Numbered from the stretch's first letter, positions 1 through 8,844 are shown. The stretch is 64,000 nucleotides of DNA from Bosea sp. (in: a-proteobacteria) (GCF_023953965.1 NZ_JAMLIX010000001.1:2046501-2110500), one strand, 5' to 3'. Numbers and translations are program-made. Notes: generated from the sequence alone by a model not told the origin.

Positions 1-808
1 CATTCCGCAGATGACCGGCCCCGCGACGCTGGGCGAGGAGCCGGTCAACCATGTGCTGCCGGCCTGGGACCTCGTGACCGGCGCCTATGCCGCCTTTGCC
101 CTGCTCGCCGCGGAACGGTGCAGGCGCGGCACCGGCCGGGGCCAGGAGGTGCGCATCCCCCTGAGCGACGTGGCGGCCGCCAGCCTCGGCCATCTCGGCC
201 AGATCGCCGAAACCAGCATTTCAGGCGCCGACCGCGCGCGTTACGGCAACAATCTCTTCGGCGCCTTCGGCAAGGATTTCCTGACCCGCGACGGACGGCG
301 GCTGATGATCGTGGCCATCACCACCCGGCAATGGACGGGGCTGGTGGCAGCGCTCGGGATCGCGGCGCAGATCAAGGCGCTCGAAGCACAGGCCGGGCTG
401 TCCTTCGATCGTGACGAGGGCACGCGCTTCCGCTTTCGCGAGCCGCTGAACGCGATCGTCGCCGGCGCCGTCGCCGCCCGCGATCATGATGCGCTCGCGC
501 GGGCCTTCGACGCCAACGGCGTATGCTGGGGCCCCTATCGGACGCTCCATCAGGCGCTGGCGGAAGATGCGGCCTTCTCGACCGCCAATCCCGTCTTCGC
601 GATGGTCGACCACCCTTCAGGCCACAGCTATCTGACGCCCGGCGCGGCCGCGACGTTCGGCGGCGGCGAGCGCAGCCCCCCCGTCCGCGCGCCGCGTCTC
701 GGAGAGCATACGGATGCGATCCTGGCCGAGGTCCTCGGTCTGTCCTCGGGCCAGATCGCGGCGCTGCACGATCGGAAGGTGGTCGCCGGAGCGGAGGCGA
801 CGGCATGA
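1..808 (+). CDS. CoA-transferase family III (CaiB/BaiF), 5' end outside window
   Basis: The reading frame is open from the first bases of the window, so the gene starts upstream and about 100-130 N-terminal residues are missing compared with the usual 380-400. The visible part carries the CaiB/BaiF pattern: an aspartate in IPLSDVAAASLG (residue 53 counted from the ATG at 11) fits the position of the catalytic Asp that forms the acyl-anhydride intermediate, followed by YGNNLFGAFG and a C-terminal GEHTDAIL motif typical of the family. These cytosolic enzymes move CoA between carboxylic acids. The stop overlaps the next start (ATGA at 805-808), so it is translationally coupled to the acyl-CoA dehydrogenase and probably activates that enzyme's substrate. 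The substrate cannot be told from sequence. Confidence 0.88.
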   Translation, partial: IPQMTGPATLGEEPVNHVLPAWDLVTGAYAAFALLAAERCRRGTGRGQEVRIPLSDVAAASLGHLGQIAETSISGADRARYGNNLFGAFGKDFLTRDGRRLMIVAITTRQWTGLVAALGIAAQIKALEAQAGLSFDRDEGTRFRFREPLNAIVAGAVAARDHDALARAFDANGVCWGPYRTLHQALAEDAAFSTANPVFAMVDHPSGHSYLTPGAAATFGGGERSPPVRAPRLGEHTDAILAEVLGLSSGQIAALHDRKVVAGAEATA

Positions 809-2484
809 GCATGGAAACGGGCGCAAGCCTCGAACTGGAGCCGCGCGACCTCGCCGGGCTGCTGCGCCGGGCCTGCGATGCGGCGTCGCGTTATCTCTCG
901 GAAGCCCGGCTCACCGTCGCCGGGCGCGTGATGGCGGGCGAGCGCATCGACAGCCAGGCGCTCGACCGGGAACAAAGGGCCGTCCACGGGCTCGCCTGGA
1001 TCGCGACGCTGGTCACCGCGCTGGACAAGTCCGCGGTCTGGGCCGAGCGTCTGGTCGAGCGCGACGGCCTGCGCGCGGCCGAGATGCTGGCCCTGAAGAT
1101 CGGCTTCGGCGAATACCTGGCGCAGCTCGTTGCCGGCCTGCCGATGAGCCAGAACGAGATCGTCCGCCCGGCCGAGCTCGGCCTCGACGCGGCTGCGGCG
1201 AGGCTTGCATCCGAGGACGCGGTCGCGCTCCTGCTGCGCGCGGGCAACACGGCGGACAACCGCGCCGCGCTGATCGCCCGTCTCCATGCCGGCGAATCCA
1301 TCGACGAGCAGAGCGGCGACGAAACGCTCGACCTGATCCGCGACCAGTTCCGCCGCTTCGTCGACGAACGCATCGTGCCCGACGCGCAGCGCTGGCACCT
1401 CGACAATGCGCTGATCCCCGACGAGATCGTCGCCCAGATGGGCGAACTCGGTGTCTTCGGCCTCTCGATCGATGCCGATCACGGCGGGCTTGGCCTGGGC
1501 AAGGTGGCGATGTGCATCGTCACCGAGGAGTTGAGCCGCGGCTGGATCGCCGCCGGATCGCTCGGCACCCGCTCGGAGATCGCCGGCGAACTCATCGGCC
1601 TCGTCGGCACGGAGGATCAGAAACGGGAATGGCTGCCGAAGATCGCCAGCGGCGAGGTCCTGCCGACCGCGGTCTTCACGGAGCCGGACACGGGCTCGGA
1701 TCTCGGCCGTCTCACCGCGCAGGGCCGGCGCGACGCGGACGGCAACTGGCGCATCCACGGCAGCAAGACCTGGATCACGCATGCCAGCCGCAGCGATCTG
1801 ATGACCATCCTCGTCCGCACTATCCCTGAGGAAAGGGGACATGCCGGGCTGAGCATGCTGCTCGCCCCGAAACCGCGCGGCACGGAAGCCGAGCCCTTTC
1901 CCGCCGAGGGCATGTCGGGCAGCGAGATCGAGGTGCTCGGCTATCGCGGCATGCGCGAATATGTCCTCGCCTTCGACGGCTTCGAGGTCCCGGCCGAAGG
2001 GTTGCTCGGCGGGCGGGAAGGCGACGGGTTCCGGCAACTGATGCGAACCTTCGAGAGCGCCCGCATCCAGACGGCGGCCCGCGCCGTCGGCGTGGCGCGC
2101 CGCGCCTTCGAGCTCGGCTTCGACTATGCCTTCAACCGCAGACAGTTCGGCCGCCCGATCGCGGCTTTTCCGCGCGTTTCGGACAAGCTCGCCCTGATGG
2201 CTGCCGAGGGCCTCATCGCGCGCGAGCTCACCTATTTCGCCGCCCATGAGAAGGACAAGGGCAAGCGCTGCGACGTCGAAGCCGGCATGGCCAAGCTGCT
2301 CGCCGCGCGGGTGGCGTGGAGCAATGCCGATACCAGCCTGCAGATCCACGGCGGCAACGGCTATGCGCTGGAATTCGAGATCAGCCGGGTCCTCTGCGAC
2401 GCGCGCATTCTCAACATCTTCGAGGGCGCGGGCGAGATCCAGGCCCATGTCGTGGCGCGCGGCCTGCTCGCGGCCAATAATTGA
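805..2484 (+). CDS. acyl-CoA dehydrogenase, (2S)-methylsuccinyl-CoA dehydrogenase-like
   Basis: A 559-residue FAD enzyme, longer than the usual 380-residue acyl-CoA dehydrogenase because of an extra N-terminal domain of about 165 residues. That domain holds GEYLAQLVAGLPMSQNEIV and a VRPAELGLD stretch, which I recognise as characteristic of methylsuccinyl-CoA dehydrogenase (Mcd) of the ethylmalonyl-CoA pathway. The dehydrogenase part shows FTEPDTGSD, the FNRRQFG segment and IFEGAGEIQ with the likely catalytic base Glu540. The start at 805 overlaps the stop of the CoA-transferase; longer versions of this frame run antisense-like through that gene and were discarded. Mcd oxidises methylsuccinyl-CoA to mesaconyl-CoA, but this copy sits with a CoA-transferase rather than with other pathway genes, so it may act on a related branched dicarboxylyl-CoA. 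Confidence 0.88.
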   Translation: MSMETGASLELEPRDLAGLLRRACDAASRYLSEARLTVAGRVMAGERIDSQALDREQRAVHGLAWIATLVTALDKSAVWAERLVERDGLRAAEMLALKIGFGEYLAQLVAGLPMSQNEIVRPAELGLDAAAARLASEDAVALLLRAGNTADNRAALIARLHAGESIDEQSGDETLDLIRDQFRRFVDERIVPDAQRWHLDNALIPDEIVAQMGELGVFGLSIDADHGGLGLGKVAMCIVTEELSRGWIAAGSLGTRSEIAGELIGLVGTEDQKREWLPKIASGEVLPTAVFTEPDTGSDLGRLTAQGRRDADGNWRIHGSKTWITHASRSDLMTILVRTIPEERGHAGLSMLLAPKPRGTEAEPFPAEGMSGSEIEVLGYRGMREYVLAFDGFEVPAEGLLGGREGDGFRQLMRTFESARIQTAARAVGVARRAFELGFDYAFNRRQFGRPIAAFPRVSDKLALMAAEGLIARELTYFAAHEKDKGKRCDVEAGMAKLLAARVAWSNADTSLQIHGGNGYALEFEISRVLCDARILNIFEGAGEIQAHVVARGLLAANN

Positions 2485-2486
2485 GA

Positions 2487-2504
2487 CGGCCGGATCAGCG
2501 GCCG
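2487..2504. terminator. hairpin between convergent genes
   Basis: CGGCCG, a 6-base loop GATCAG, then CGGCCG again form a perfect 6-bp GC stem in the gap between the plus-strand dehydrogenase (stop at 2484) and the minus-strand GMC gene (stop at 2495). It overlaps the last codons of the latter. There is no T-run, so termination is only suggested by position. Confidence 0.3.
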
Positions 2505-4213
2505 GACGAGCGCAACTGATCGGCGATTTTCTCGCCGATCATGATCGCCGGAAGATTGGTGTTGGTGCGGGTGACGCATGGCATGATCGAGGCGTCGGCG
2601 ACGAACAGGTTGTCGATGCCGATCACGGCGCCGCGGTTGTCGGTCACGCTTTCGGGCGCGCCGGGCGCGCCCATCCGGCACGTCCCGGCCGGATGCCAGA
2701 CGCCCTGCACCGCGCCGCAGACATGGTCCTCGAGCAGCTTCGGATCGGCCAGAAGCTCGGACAGCGTGGGTCCATCCAGGACCGCATGCCTGATGAAGGC
2801 CCTGCGCAGGGAGCCCGGACCATCCAGAAACAGGCTTCCCGCCCGGCTGAGCCAGGCATTCGCCCGGGTCGGCCGGTTGAAGCGTGCGACGCGCTCCGAA
2901 TAGCTCGCCGGGAACGGGTCATGCGACACTTTCCGCACCGGTTCCGACAGGAATGTCAGGGCTTGCATGCGGAAGGCGTCCTTCAGCCGCTCCCGGTCGC
3001 GCGCATCGTCGAGCCAGTTGAACGTCACCACCGGCTCGGCGGCGGGATCGGGCGAGGCGAGCCTCACCGTGCCCCGCGAATAGGGAACGGCGATGAAACT
3101 CGAGAGCGTGGCGATCCGCTCGCCGAGCGCGTGCCAGGCCGACCGGCAGACGGCCATCGTGACCAGATCCGCCGGCGCGCAATCCGCGTGGTGCGACGAG
3201 TGCCGCAGATAGCTGTAATTGCGGCGCACGAACGGCTTCGTCCGTGCGGATGCCGGCAGATAGGCGCAAACCGAGATCAGCGGGTGATCCTGCAGGTTGC
3301 CGCCCACCCCGGCGCGGTCGACGAGAGGCGTCACGCCGGTGTCGGCGAGATGCGCCGCCGGCCCGACGCCCGAACGCAGCAGGATCGCGGGGGAATGCAG
3401 CGTTCCGGCGCTGAGAACGACATTGTCGCCTTCGATCGTTTCCGCAGCGCCGGATCGACGCAGCGCGACGCCCGTGGCGCGTCCGTCCCTGATCAGAACG
3501 CGCTCCACGGTGGTGTCGGCCCATATCAGCAGATTATCGCGATTGCGGACCTCGGGTGTCAGGTAGTCTAGCGCGGTCGAGGAGCGGATATGGCGATCGT
3601 TGCTCAGCGGGATGGGGCCGAAACCGTCTCGAAACGTGCCGTTGAGGTCGTCCAGATAGGCATGTCCTTCCCGCCTCCACTGCTCGGCGACGGCTAGCGT
3701 GAAGCTGTCCCATTTGTCCGGGTAGATGCGGCGTATGCTGATCGGCCCGGCGGAGCCATGAAGCGGGTCGGCATGGTCGAGATCGCTCTCCAGCTTCCTG
3801 AAATAAGGCTCGACACCGGCCCAGTCCCACCCGTCGGCGCCCAGGGCCGCCCATCGATCGAAATCGTCCTCCGCGCCACGCAGCCCCACCTGCCCGTTGA
3901 TGCTCGATCCGCCGCCCATGATGCGGGGCTGGAGGTAGAAATAGGGCGCCCTGGCGGCCTCCGGCGTATAGGCGTCCGCGCCCCGCGACACCTTCAGGGC
4001 GGGCCAGTAATAGGCCATGTTTCCAAGCGCCCGCCCGGGATAGGTGTCGAGCACGTCCGAAGGAGCGGTTGTCTCGACATAATCCATGCCCGCCTCGATC
4101 AGCAGGACACGGTTGGCCGGACGCTCGGAAAGCCTGGCGGCCAGCACGCAACCCGCCGATCCCCCGCCGACCACGATATAGGTCGGCCGCCCCGATAGCT
4201 GGTTCATGCGCAT
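2495..4213 (-). CDS. GMC family FAD oxidoreductase (choline dehydrogenase-like)
   Basis: A 572-residue glucose-methanol-choline oxidoreductase, the usual length for the family. The N-terminus has the FAD-binding VVGGGSAGCVLAARL motif, then GGGSSINGQVGLRG (GMC signature 1), a second signature around SAGTLHSPAILLRSGVGP, and the C-terminal GVWHPAGTCRMG followed by TRTNTNLPAIMIGEKIAD, which carries the catalytic His and the second active-site residue. These enzymes oxidise alcohols with FAD. It lies 25 bp downstream of the binding protein of a branched-chain-type ABC importer on the same strand and is probably the last gene of that operon, so it likely oxidises the imported compound. No signal peptide is seen. 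Confidence 0.92.
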   Translation of the reverse strand: MRMNQLSGRPTYIVVGGGSAGCVLAARLSERPANRVLLIEAGMDYVETTAPSDVLDTYPGRALGNMAYYWPALKVSRGADAYTPEAARAPYFYLQPRIMGGGSSINGQVGLRGAEDDFDRWAALGADGWDWAGVEPYFRKLESDLDHADPLHGSAGPISIRRIYPDKWDSFTLAVAEQWRREGHAYLDDLNGTFRDGFGPIPLSNDRHIRSSTALDYLTPEVRNRDNLLIWADTTVERVLIRDGRATGVALRRSGAAETIEGDNVVLSAGTLHSPAILLRSGVGPAAHLADTGVTPLVDRAGVGGNLQDHPLISVCAYLPASARTKPFVRRNYSYLRHSSHHADCAPADLVTMAVCRSAWHALGERIATLSSFIAVPYSRGTVRLASPDPAAEPVVTFNWLDDARDRERLKDAFRMQALTFLSEPVRKVSHDPFPASYSERVARFNRPTRANAWLSRAGSLFLDGPGSLRRAFIRHAVLDGPTLSELLADPKLLEDHVCGAVQGVWHPAGTCRMGAPGAPESVTDNRGAVIGIDNLFVADASIMPCVTRTNTNLPAIMIGEKIADQLRSSGR

Positions 4214-4238
4214 TTCCGATCCGTCCGGCCCGCTGTCG

Positions 4239-5372
4239 CTATTTCCCGATGGTCTTGAGCTTGCCGTCGGAGACCTGGAGGATGACGCTCTGGAAATTGG
4301 CGATACGGTCGGCGTTCAGGCTGTAGGTGCCCTGTCCGACGATCGACTTGACCGGCGGCTCCTTCGCGAGGGCGTCGCGGAAGGACTGGCGGGTCACATC
4401 GGGCCCGGCGTTGCGGATGGCGTTGGCCACGAGCTTCATCATGTCATAGGCGAGCGCCGAGTAATTCGTCGGCTGGACGCCGTAGCGCGCGGCATATTTC
4501 TTGGTGAATTCATGCGCCTCTTCGTTGATGCCGCTCGGATCGTATTCCGTGGTGACGTAGGATCCCTTGACCGCATCGCCACCGATATCGGTCCAGGCCG
4601 GTGCCGCCATCGCCTGGCAGGCGAGGATCTTGACGTCGTCGCTGAGGCCGGCCTGCTTGGCCTGCACGACGATGTTGGCGCCCTGGTCGGGCTGCGTGAT
4701 CAGCAGCAGGCAATCGATGTTCTGGCTGGCGATTTTCGTCGCGATGCCGAGAAAGTCGCTATCGCTCGAGGTGATGGTGTCTTCGGCGACGATGGCGACG
4801 CCGTTCTGCTTCATGACGTCCCGCACGCCGGCGGCCTGCGCGGGATAGGCATCGTTGTCGCGGCCATAGACCATGGCGCATTTCTTCACGCCGAGCTTCT
4901 TCGCGCCGAATTCGGCCAGATCATGCGCCAGATTGGCCGAGGGCATGCCGCCGATGAAGGAATACTCGCTCGCCTTGGCGACATCGGCAAAGATCGTGAC
5001 CGGATACTGGACGATCTTCAGCTCCTTCGAAAGCGGCGCGGTGCTGAGGGATTCGGCGCTGTTGGTCGGCCCGAAGATCATCAGCGCATCCGAGTTGAGC
5101 GCGAACCGGTTGAAGAGGGTGATCGCCTGCGCCTTGTTCGAGCCGGTGTCCTGCACCTCGCCCTTCAGCGTGTCGCCGCCGAGCAGGCCGCTCTTGTTGA
5201 TCTCGTCGATGGCCAGCAAGACGGCATTGGCGACCGGAAGCCCGACGAAGGAGGTCGCTCCGGTGGTCGCCGCGACGATGCCGATCTTGAATTCTTTGGC
5301 CAGGGCCGCCTGCATCGGCGACGCGGCCATGAGCGACATCGCGCCGATCGTCAGCATGAGTTTCTTATACAT
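4239..5372 (-). CDS. branched-chain amino acid-type ABC transporter substrate-binding protein
   Basis: A 377-residue periplasmic binding protein of the LivJ/LivK class (type 1 periplasmic fold). A Sec signal peptide occupies about residues 1-25 (MYKKLM start, hydrophobic core, AALA before KEFKIG). After it come FKIGIVAATTGATSFVGLP and further on FGPTNSAESLSTAP, both typical of the ligand-binding lobe. The start follows a clear AGGA box. It lies 67 bp downstream of livF in the same direction. Members of this family bind leucine-type amino acids but also amides, urea and aromatic acids, so the ligand is open; the downstream GMC oxidase hints at an alcohol-bearing ligand. Confidence 0.92.
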   Translation of the reverse strand: MYKKLMLTIGAMSLMAASPMQAALAKEFKIGIVAATTGATSFVGLPVANAVLLAIDEINKSGLLGGDTLKGEVQDTGSNKAQAITLFNRFALNSDALMIFGPTNSAESLSTAPLSKELKIVQYPVTIFADVAKASEYSFIGGMPSANLAHDLAEFGAKKLGVKKCAMVYGRDNDAYPAQAAGVRDVMKQNGVAIVAEDTITSSDSDFLGIATKIASQNIDCLLLITQPDQGANIVVQAKQAGLSDDVKILACQAMAAPAWTDIGGDAVKGSYVTTEYDPSGINEEAHEFTKKYAARYGVQPTNYSALAYDMMKLVANAIRNAGPDVTRQSFRDALAKEPPVKSIVGQGTYSLNADRIANFQSVILQVSDGKLKTIGK

Positions 5373-5439
5373 GTGGTTCCTCCCCGCTCAGGTGAATGGA
5401 TCAGGTGTTCACGCGGCTGCGTTCTCGCCCCCTGCGCCG

Positions 5440-6153
5440 CTACAATCCCAGGTAATGCTCGATCACCCGCGGATCGTCCTTCAGTTCAGCGCTCTCGCCG
5501 CTGAACGCGATTCTGCCTTGTTCAAGAACGTAGGTCCGGTGCGTCGCCGCCAGAGCGCGGCGGGCGTTCTGCTCCACGAGCAGGATCGTCAGGCCGTCGC
5601 GATTGAGGGTCGACAACGCCTCGAACACCCGATCGGCCATGACCGGAGACAGGCCGAGGCCGGGCTCGTCCAGGAGCATCATATGCGGCATCCCCATCAG
5701 CGCCCGGCCGATCGCGAGCATCTGCTGCTGGCCGCCGCTCAGCGAACCGGCGATCTGGGTCTGTCTTTCGTGCAGGATCGGGAATAATGTGAAGACCCTG
5801 TCGAGCTGCTCCTCGCGGGATCGGTCGGCCGCGGCGAGCTTGCCGAGGAGCAGGTTCTCGAGAACCGACTGGTCCCCGATGATCCGGCGCCCTTCCGGCA
5901 CCTGCAGCAGCCCCTGACGCGCGATCCGGTAAGCCGGCTGCCGCGCGAGCTTGCGCCCGTGGAACTCGATGGAACCATGGTGCGGCGTGACCAGGCCGCT
6001 CAGGCAGTTGAGCAATGTCGACTTGCCGGCGCCGTTGGGCCCGATCAGGGCGACCATCTCGCCCGCCTTCACCGACAGCGACACGTCGCGCAAGGCGACG
6101 ATGCCCGAATAGGACGCGGAGAGTGAGGTCACCTTCAGCATCTCAGGCTCCAA
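5440..6153 (-). CDS. livF: branched-chain amino acid-type ABC transporter ATP-binding protein LivF
   Basis: A 237-residue ATPase with Walker A GPNGAGKST, signature SLSGGQQQMLAIGRALM and Walker B MMLLDEPGLGLSP, the last being the LivF form of the motif. The C-terminus RVIEHYLGL is the standard LivF ending. The gene overlaps livG by 11 bp, so the pair is translated together. It energises import through LivH/LivM on the cytoplasmic face of the inner membrane. Confidence 0.95.
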   Translation of the reverse strand: MEPEMLKVTSLSASYSGIVALRDVSLSVKAGEMVALIGPNGAGKSTLLNCLSGLVTPHHGSIEFHGRKLARQPAYRIARQGLLQVPEGRRIIGDQSVLENLLLGKLAAADRSREEQLDRVFTLFPILHERQTQIAGSLSGGQQQMLAIGRALMGMPHMMLLDEPGLGLSPVMADRVFEALSTLNRDGLTILLVEQNARRALAATHRTYVLEQGRIAFSGESAELKDDPRVIEHYLGL

Positions 6154-6898
6154 GATAGGCTGACATCACGGACGGATCCCGCATGACCGTCTGCGGCGGG
6201 CCCGATGCGATCACGTGGCCTTCGGCCAGCACCACGATTTCGGCGCAGAGTTTCGAGACGAAGCGGATGTTGTGCTCGATCAGCAATATCCCGATGTTCT
6301 GCGCCGTCAGCCCGGCAATGATCTCCCCGATCCGGTCGGCCTCGACATCGTTCATGCCGGCGACCGGCTCGTCCAGGAGCAGGACCCTGGGCTCCGACAC
6401 CAATGCGCGCATGATCTCGACACGGCGCTGATCGCCGTAGGCCAGCTCGCCGGCCGGGCGATCGGCATAACGGGCCATGTTGAACCGCCCGACCAGCGCG
6501 CGCGCCCGCTCGACGAACATCGCCTCCTCCCGGCGGGGACGCGGCAGGCCGAGCAGGCTTTCGATCAGCGTCGCCTTCTCGTGCTGGTGAAAGCCGACGA
6601 CGATGTTGTCGACGACGCTCGCCTTGGGCAGCAGCCGGATGTTCTGGAAGGTCCGCGCCACGCCCGCCCGCGCGACGCGGTGAGGCGGAGCGACCGTCAG
6701 GTCCTGATCGTCGAGCCGGATGCGCCCCCTGGTGAGCTTCAACAGCCCCGTGATCATGTTGACGACGGTCGTCTTGCCGGCGCCGTTCGGCCCGATCAAT
6801 CCGGTGACGCGCCCCGGGGGGACGGCGAGGTCGATCTTCGAGATCGCATGCACGCCGCCGAAGCTTTTGGCCACATCTTCAAGGACGAGCGTGGACAT
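6143..6898 (-). CDS. livG: branched-chain amino acid-type ABC transporter ATP-binding protein LivG
   Basis: A 251-residue ATPase with Walker A GPNGAGKTT, the LivG-specific ARTFQNIRLLP Q-loop region, and Walker B RVLLLDEPVAGMN. The usual LSGGQ signature is replaced by LAYGDQRRVEIMRAL, which is normal for LivG. The C-terminal VMSAYLGA matches the family end. It overlaps livF by 11 bp and starts one base after the livM stop, so it is part of one transcript with the permeases. Confidence 0.95.
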   Translation of the reverse strand: MSTLVLEDVAKSFGGVHAISKIDLAVPPGRVTGLIGPNGAGKTTVVNMITGLLKLTRGRIRLDDQDLTVAPPHRVARAGVARTFQNIRLLPKASVVDNIVVGFHQHEKATLIESLLGLPRPRREEAMFVERARALVGRFNMARYADRPAGELAYGDQRRVEIMRALVSEPRVLLLDEPVAGMNDVEADRIGEIIAGLTAQNIGILLIEHNIRFVSKLCAEIVVLAEGHVIASGPPQTVMRDPSVMSAYLGA

Positions 6899-6899
6899 G

Positions 6900-7775
6900 T
6901 CAGTTCGCCCCTTCCTTCGCGGCCTCTCGCCGCGCCGTCCGACGCCGGCGCAGGAGCGAGCCGAGGCTGTCGACGAAGCCGTCCGGCAGGAAAATGGTCG
7001 AGATCACCAGCAGGATGCCGAAAACGAGCATCCGGCTGTCGGCGAGCGGCCGGGCGATTTCCGGGACGAGCGTCAGGATGACGGTGCCGACGATCGGGCC
7101 GATGACGGAGTTCTGGCCGCCGAAGATGACATAGGTCAGGATCGCGATGGCCATCGCGAAGCCGAACATGGCCGGCTCGATGCTGTAGAAGTAAAGCGCC
7201 TGCATGCCGCCGAAGAAGCCGCCGATCGTGCCGCTGATCGCGAAGGCGATGATGTGATACTTGACCACCGAGATGCCGAGCGTGACGGCGACCACCTCAT
7301 CCTGGCGGATGGCGTTGAAGGCGCGCCCCACGCCGGAGCGATCGAGGCAATGCACCATGTAGAGCGTGACCGCGACGGCGAGGAGGAGATGCCAGCTTCC
7401 GACGAGCTTCGGAATGTCCTTGATGCCGACGGAGCCGCCGGTCCAGCTTTCGGCATAGAACATCACCGCCATGACGATCTGCACGAAGGCGATGGTCGCG
7501 ATCGCCTGGTAGGCGCCTCTGAGGCGCGCGAGCGGAATCGACAACAGCGCCGATACGATGAGACCGGCCAATCCGGCGATGGCGATCGCGGCCGTTCCGG
7601 GCAGGCCGGCACGCGTGACCGCGATCGCGGCCGCATAGGCACCGATGGAAGCGACCCCTGCGGTCGCCACCGAGAACACTCCGGCCCGTTGCACGACATA
7701 TTGCGCGAGCGCGAAGCCACAGTTCAGCAGGACCAGATCGAGCAGGACCTGGCTGGCATAGAAAAAGCCGCTCAT
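6900..7775 (-). CDS. livM: branched-chain amino acid-type ABC transporter permease LivM
   Basis: A 291-residue inner-membrane protein with about nine hydrophobic segments and the LivM loop GRAFNAIRQDEVVAVTLGI, the EAA-like region that docks the ATPases, followed by FGGQNSVIGPIVGT. It is slightly shorter than typical LivM because there is little N-terminal extension. The start overlaps the livH stop by 4 bp (ATGA), giving translational coupling. Confidence 0.94.
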   Translation of the reverse strand: MSGFFYASQVLLDLVLLNCGFALAQYVVQRAGVFSVATAGVASIGAYAAAIAVTRAGLPGTAAIAIAGLAGLIVSALLSIPLARLRGAYQAIATIAFVQIVMAVMFYAESWTGGSVGIKDIPKLVGSWHLLLAVAVTLYMVHCLDRSGVGRAFNAIRQDEVVAVTLGISVVKYHIIAFAISGTIGGFFGGMQALYFYSIEPAMFGFAMAIAILTYVIFGGQNSVIGPIVGTVILTLVPEIARPLADSRMLVFGILLVISTIFLPDGFVDSLGSLLRRRRTARREAAKEGAN

Positions 7776-8665
7776 ACCCGCCCCACCCGTGCATGCGTCC
7801 TGACCTTCGATCCGAAGATTCCGTTCGGGTAAATGAGGAGCACGGCAAACAGCAGTGAATAGACCACGATATCTCCCAGGCCGACGGGAAGATAAACCGC
7901 GGTGAGCGTCTGCAACACGCCGAGTATGAGCCCGGCGACCACAGCTCCGGGCAGGCTGCCCAGCCCGCCCAACACCAGGACCACGAAAGCCTTCAGCATC
8001 TGCGGCTCGCCCATCATGAAATGGACCGAATTGAACACGAGCCCGATGAGGACACCCGCCGCGCCCGCCAGGACCCCGGACAGGAAGAAGGTCTGGAAAT
8101 AGGCCTTGCCGGGATCGACACCGAGCAACATGGCGGTCCGCTCGCTATAGGCGACAGCCCGGATCTGCCTGCCGACGCTGGTGTAATAGAGATAGGCGAT
8201 GAGCAGGACGACGAGGACGATCATCAGCGCCACGATCGTCATCTGCAGCCAGGTGATCCGAAAACCCAGGAAATGGACGATGCCGCTCGGAAAGGTCTTC
8301 GGGGGAAAGCGGTAGAACTGGGTCTTCGACAAGGCCTGCATGATATTGAGCAGGGCCAGATTCACGCCGATGCTGGCGACGAGCGCGGCGAATTCCCCGG
8401 CATGGCGCCGCCGCAGCGGACGGAACGCGACGAAATCGATCGCCACCGACAGCACGCCGCCCGCCAGCATCGCGGCCAGCAGCGCCAGCGGGAACGGGCC
8501 CCCGAGGTTGACGGTCAGAACGCCGACGAAGGCGCCTGTCATGAACACCGCCCCATGGGCGAGGTTCATGATGTTCATCGTGCCGAAGACCAGATTGAAC
8601 CCCAGCGCGAAGAGCGCGTAGATCGATCCGCTCACCAGACCGTTGAGCAGTTGTTGCATCAACAT
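7772..8665 (-). CDS. livH: branched-chain amino acid-type ABC transporter permease LivH
   Basis: A permease of 297 residues, starting MLMQQLLNGLVSGSIYALFA, the standard LivH N-terminus, with about eight membrane segments and the docking loop VAYSERTAMLLGVD. The frame stays open to 8707, but the residues before 8665 (TPVRVRCFPGNIE) do not resemble the family. I choose the ATG at 8665 (an ATG at 8659 is also possible) because it lies one base after the stop of a short upstream ORF with a strong ribosome-binding site, suggesting coupled translation. Confidence 0.93.
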   Translation of the reverse strand: MLMQQLLNGLVSGSIYALFALGFNLVFGTMNIMNLAHGAVFMTGAFVGVLTVNLGGPFPLALLAAMLAGGVLSVAIDFVAFRPLRRRHAGEFAALVASIGVNLALLNIMQALSKTQFYRFPPKTFPSGIVHFLGFRITWLQMTIVALMIVLVVLLIAYLYYTSVGRQIRAVAYSERTAMLLGVDPGKAYFQTFFLSGVLAGAAGVLIGLVFNSVHFMMGEPQMLKAFVVLVLGGLGSLPGAVVAGLILGVLQTLTAVYLPVGLGDIVVYSLLFAVLLIYPNGIFGSKVRTHARVGRV

Positions 8666-8666
8666 T

Positions 8667-8768
8667 TCAATATTCCCGGGAAAACACCGCACGCGGACCG
8701 GAGTCATACGGTCGGTCAGGGCCGCACTCCGAGGTGAGTGCTGCGATGCGGACTCCCGGCAATTTCAT
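8667..8768 (-). CDS. possible 33-residue leader peptide of the liv operon
   Basis: An ATG at 8768 preceded by GGGAGGG with a 6-base spacer opens a frame of 33 codons (begins MKLPGVRIAALTSECG, ends FSREY) whose TGA stops one base before the livH ATG at 8665. The ribosome-binding site is stronger than that of livH itself. The peptide has no signal sequence, no membrane segment and no run of Leu, Ile or Val codons, so classical attenuation is not indicated; a start-stop coupling device for livH is the simplest reading. No known homologue is recognised. Confidence 0.4.
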   Translation of the reverse strand: MKLPGVRIAALTSECGPDRPYDSGPRAVFSREY

Positions 8769-8804
8769 TGATGTTCCCTCCCAGTTTCGCAGTTATGCCG
8801 TTAT

Positions 8805-8835
8805 TTTTTCATATATGCGAAAAAGATTTCATATA
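8805..8835. promoter_or_regulatory. operator-like repeats in divergent promoter region
   Basis: TTTCATATA occurs at 8807-8815 and again at 8827-8835, exactly 20 bp (two helical turns) apart, in an AT-rich patch within GC-rich DNA. The first copy lies in an imperfect palindrome, TTTTTC...GAAAAA, at 8805-8824. It sits between the minus-strand liv operon and the plus-strand MmgE/PrpD gene, so a regulator bound here could act on both. The regulator is not evident in the window. Confidence 0.4.
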
Positions 8836-8844
8836 CTCTAAAAA

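Noticed and set aside
628..2448. 606-codon open frame on the minus strand
   Set aside because: Fully antisense to the acyl-CoA dehydrogenase; composition reflects third-position GC bias and shows no protein family.
2246..3571. 441-codon plus-strand frame across the dehydrogenase end and GMC gene
   Set aside because: Overlaps two well supported genes in other frames; no recognisable motif.
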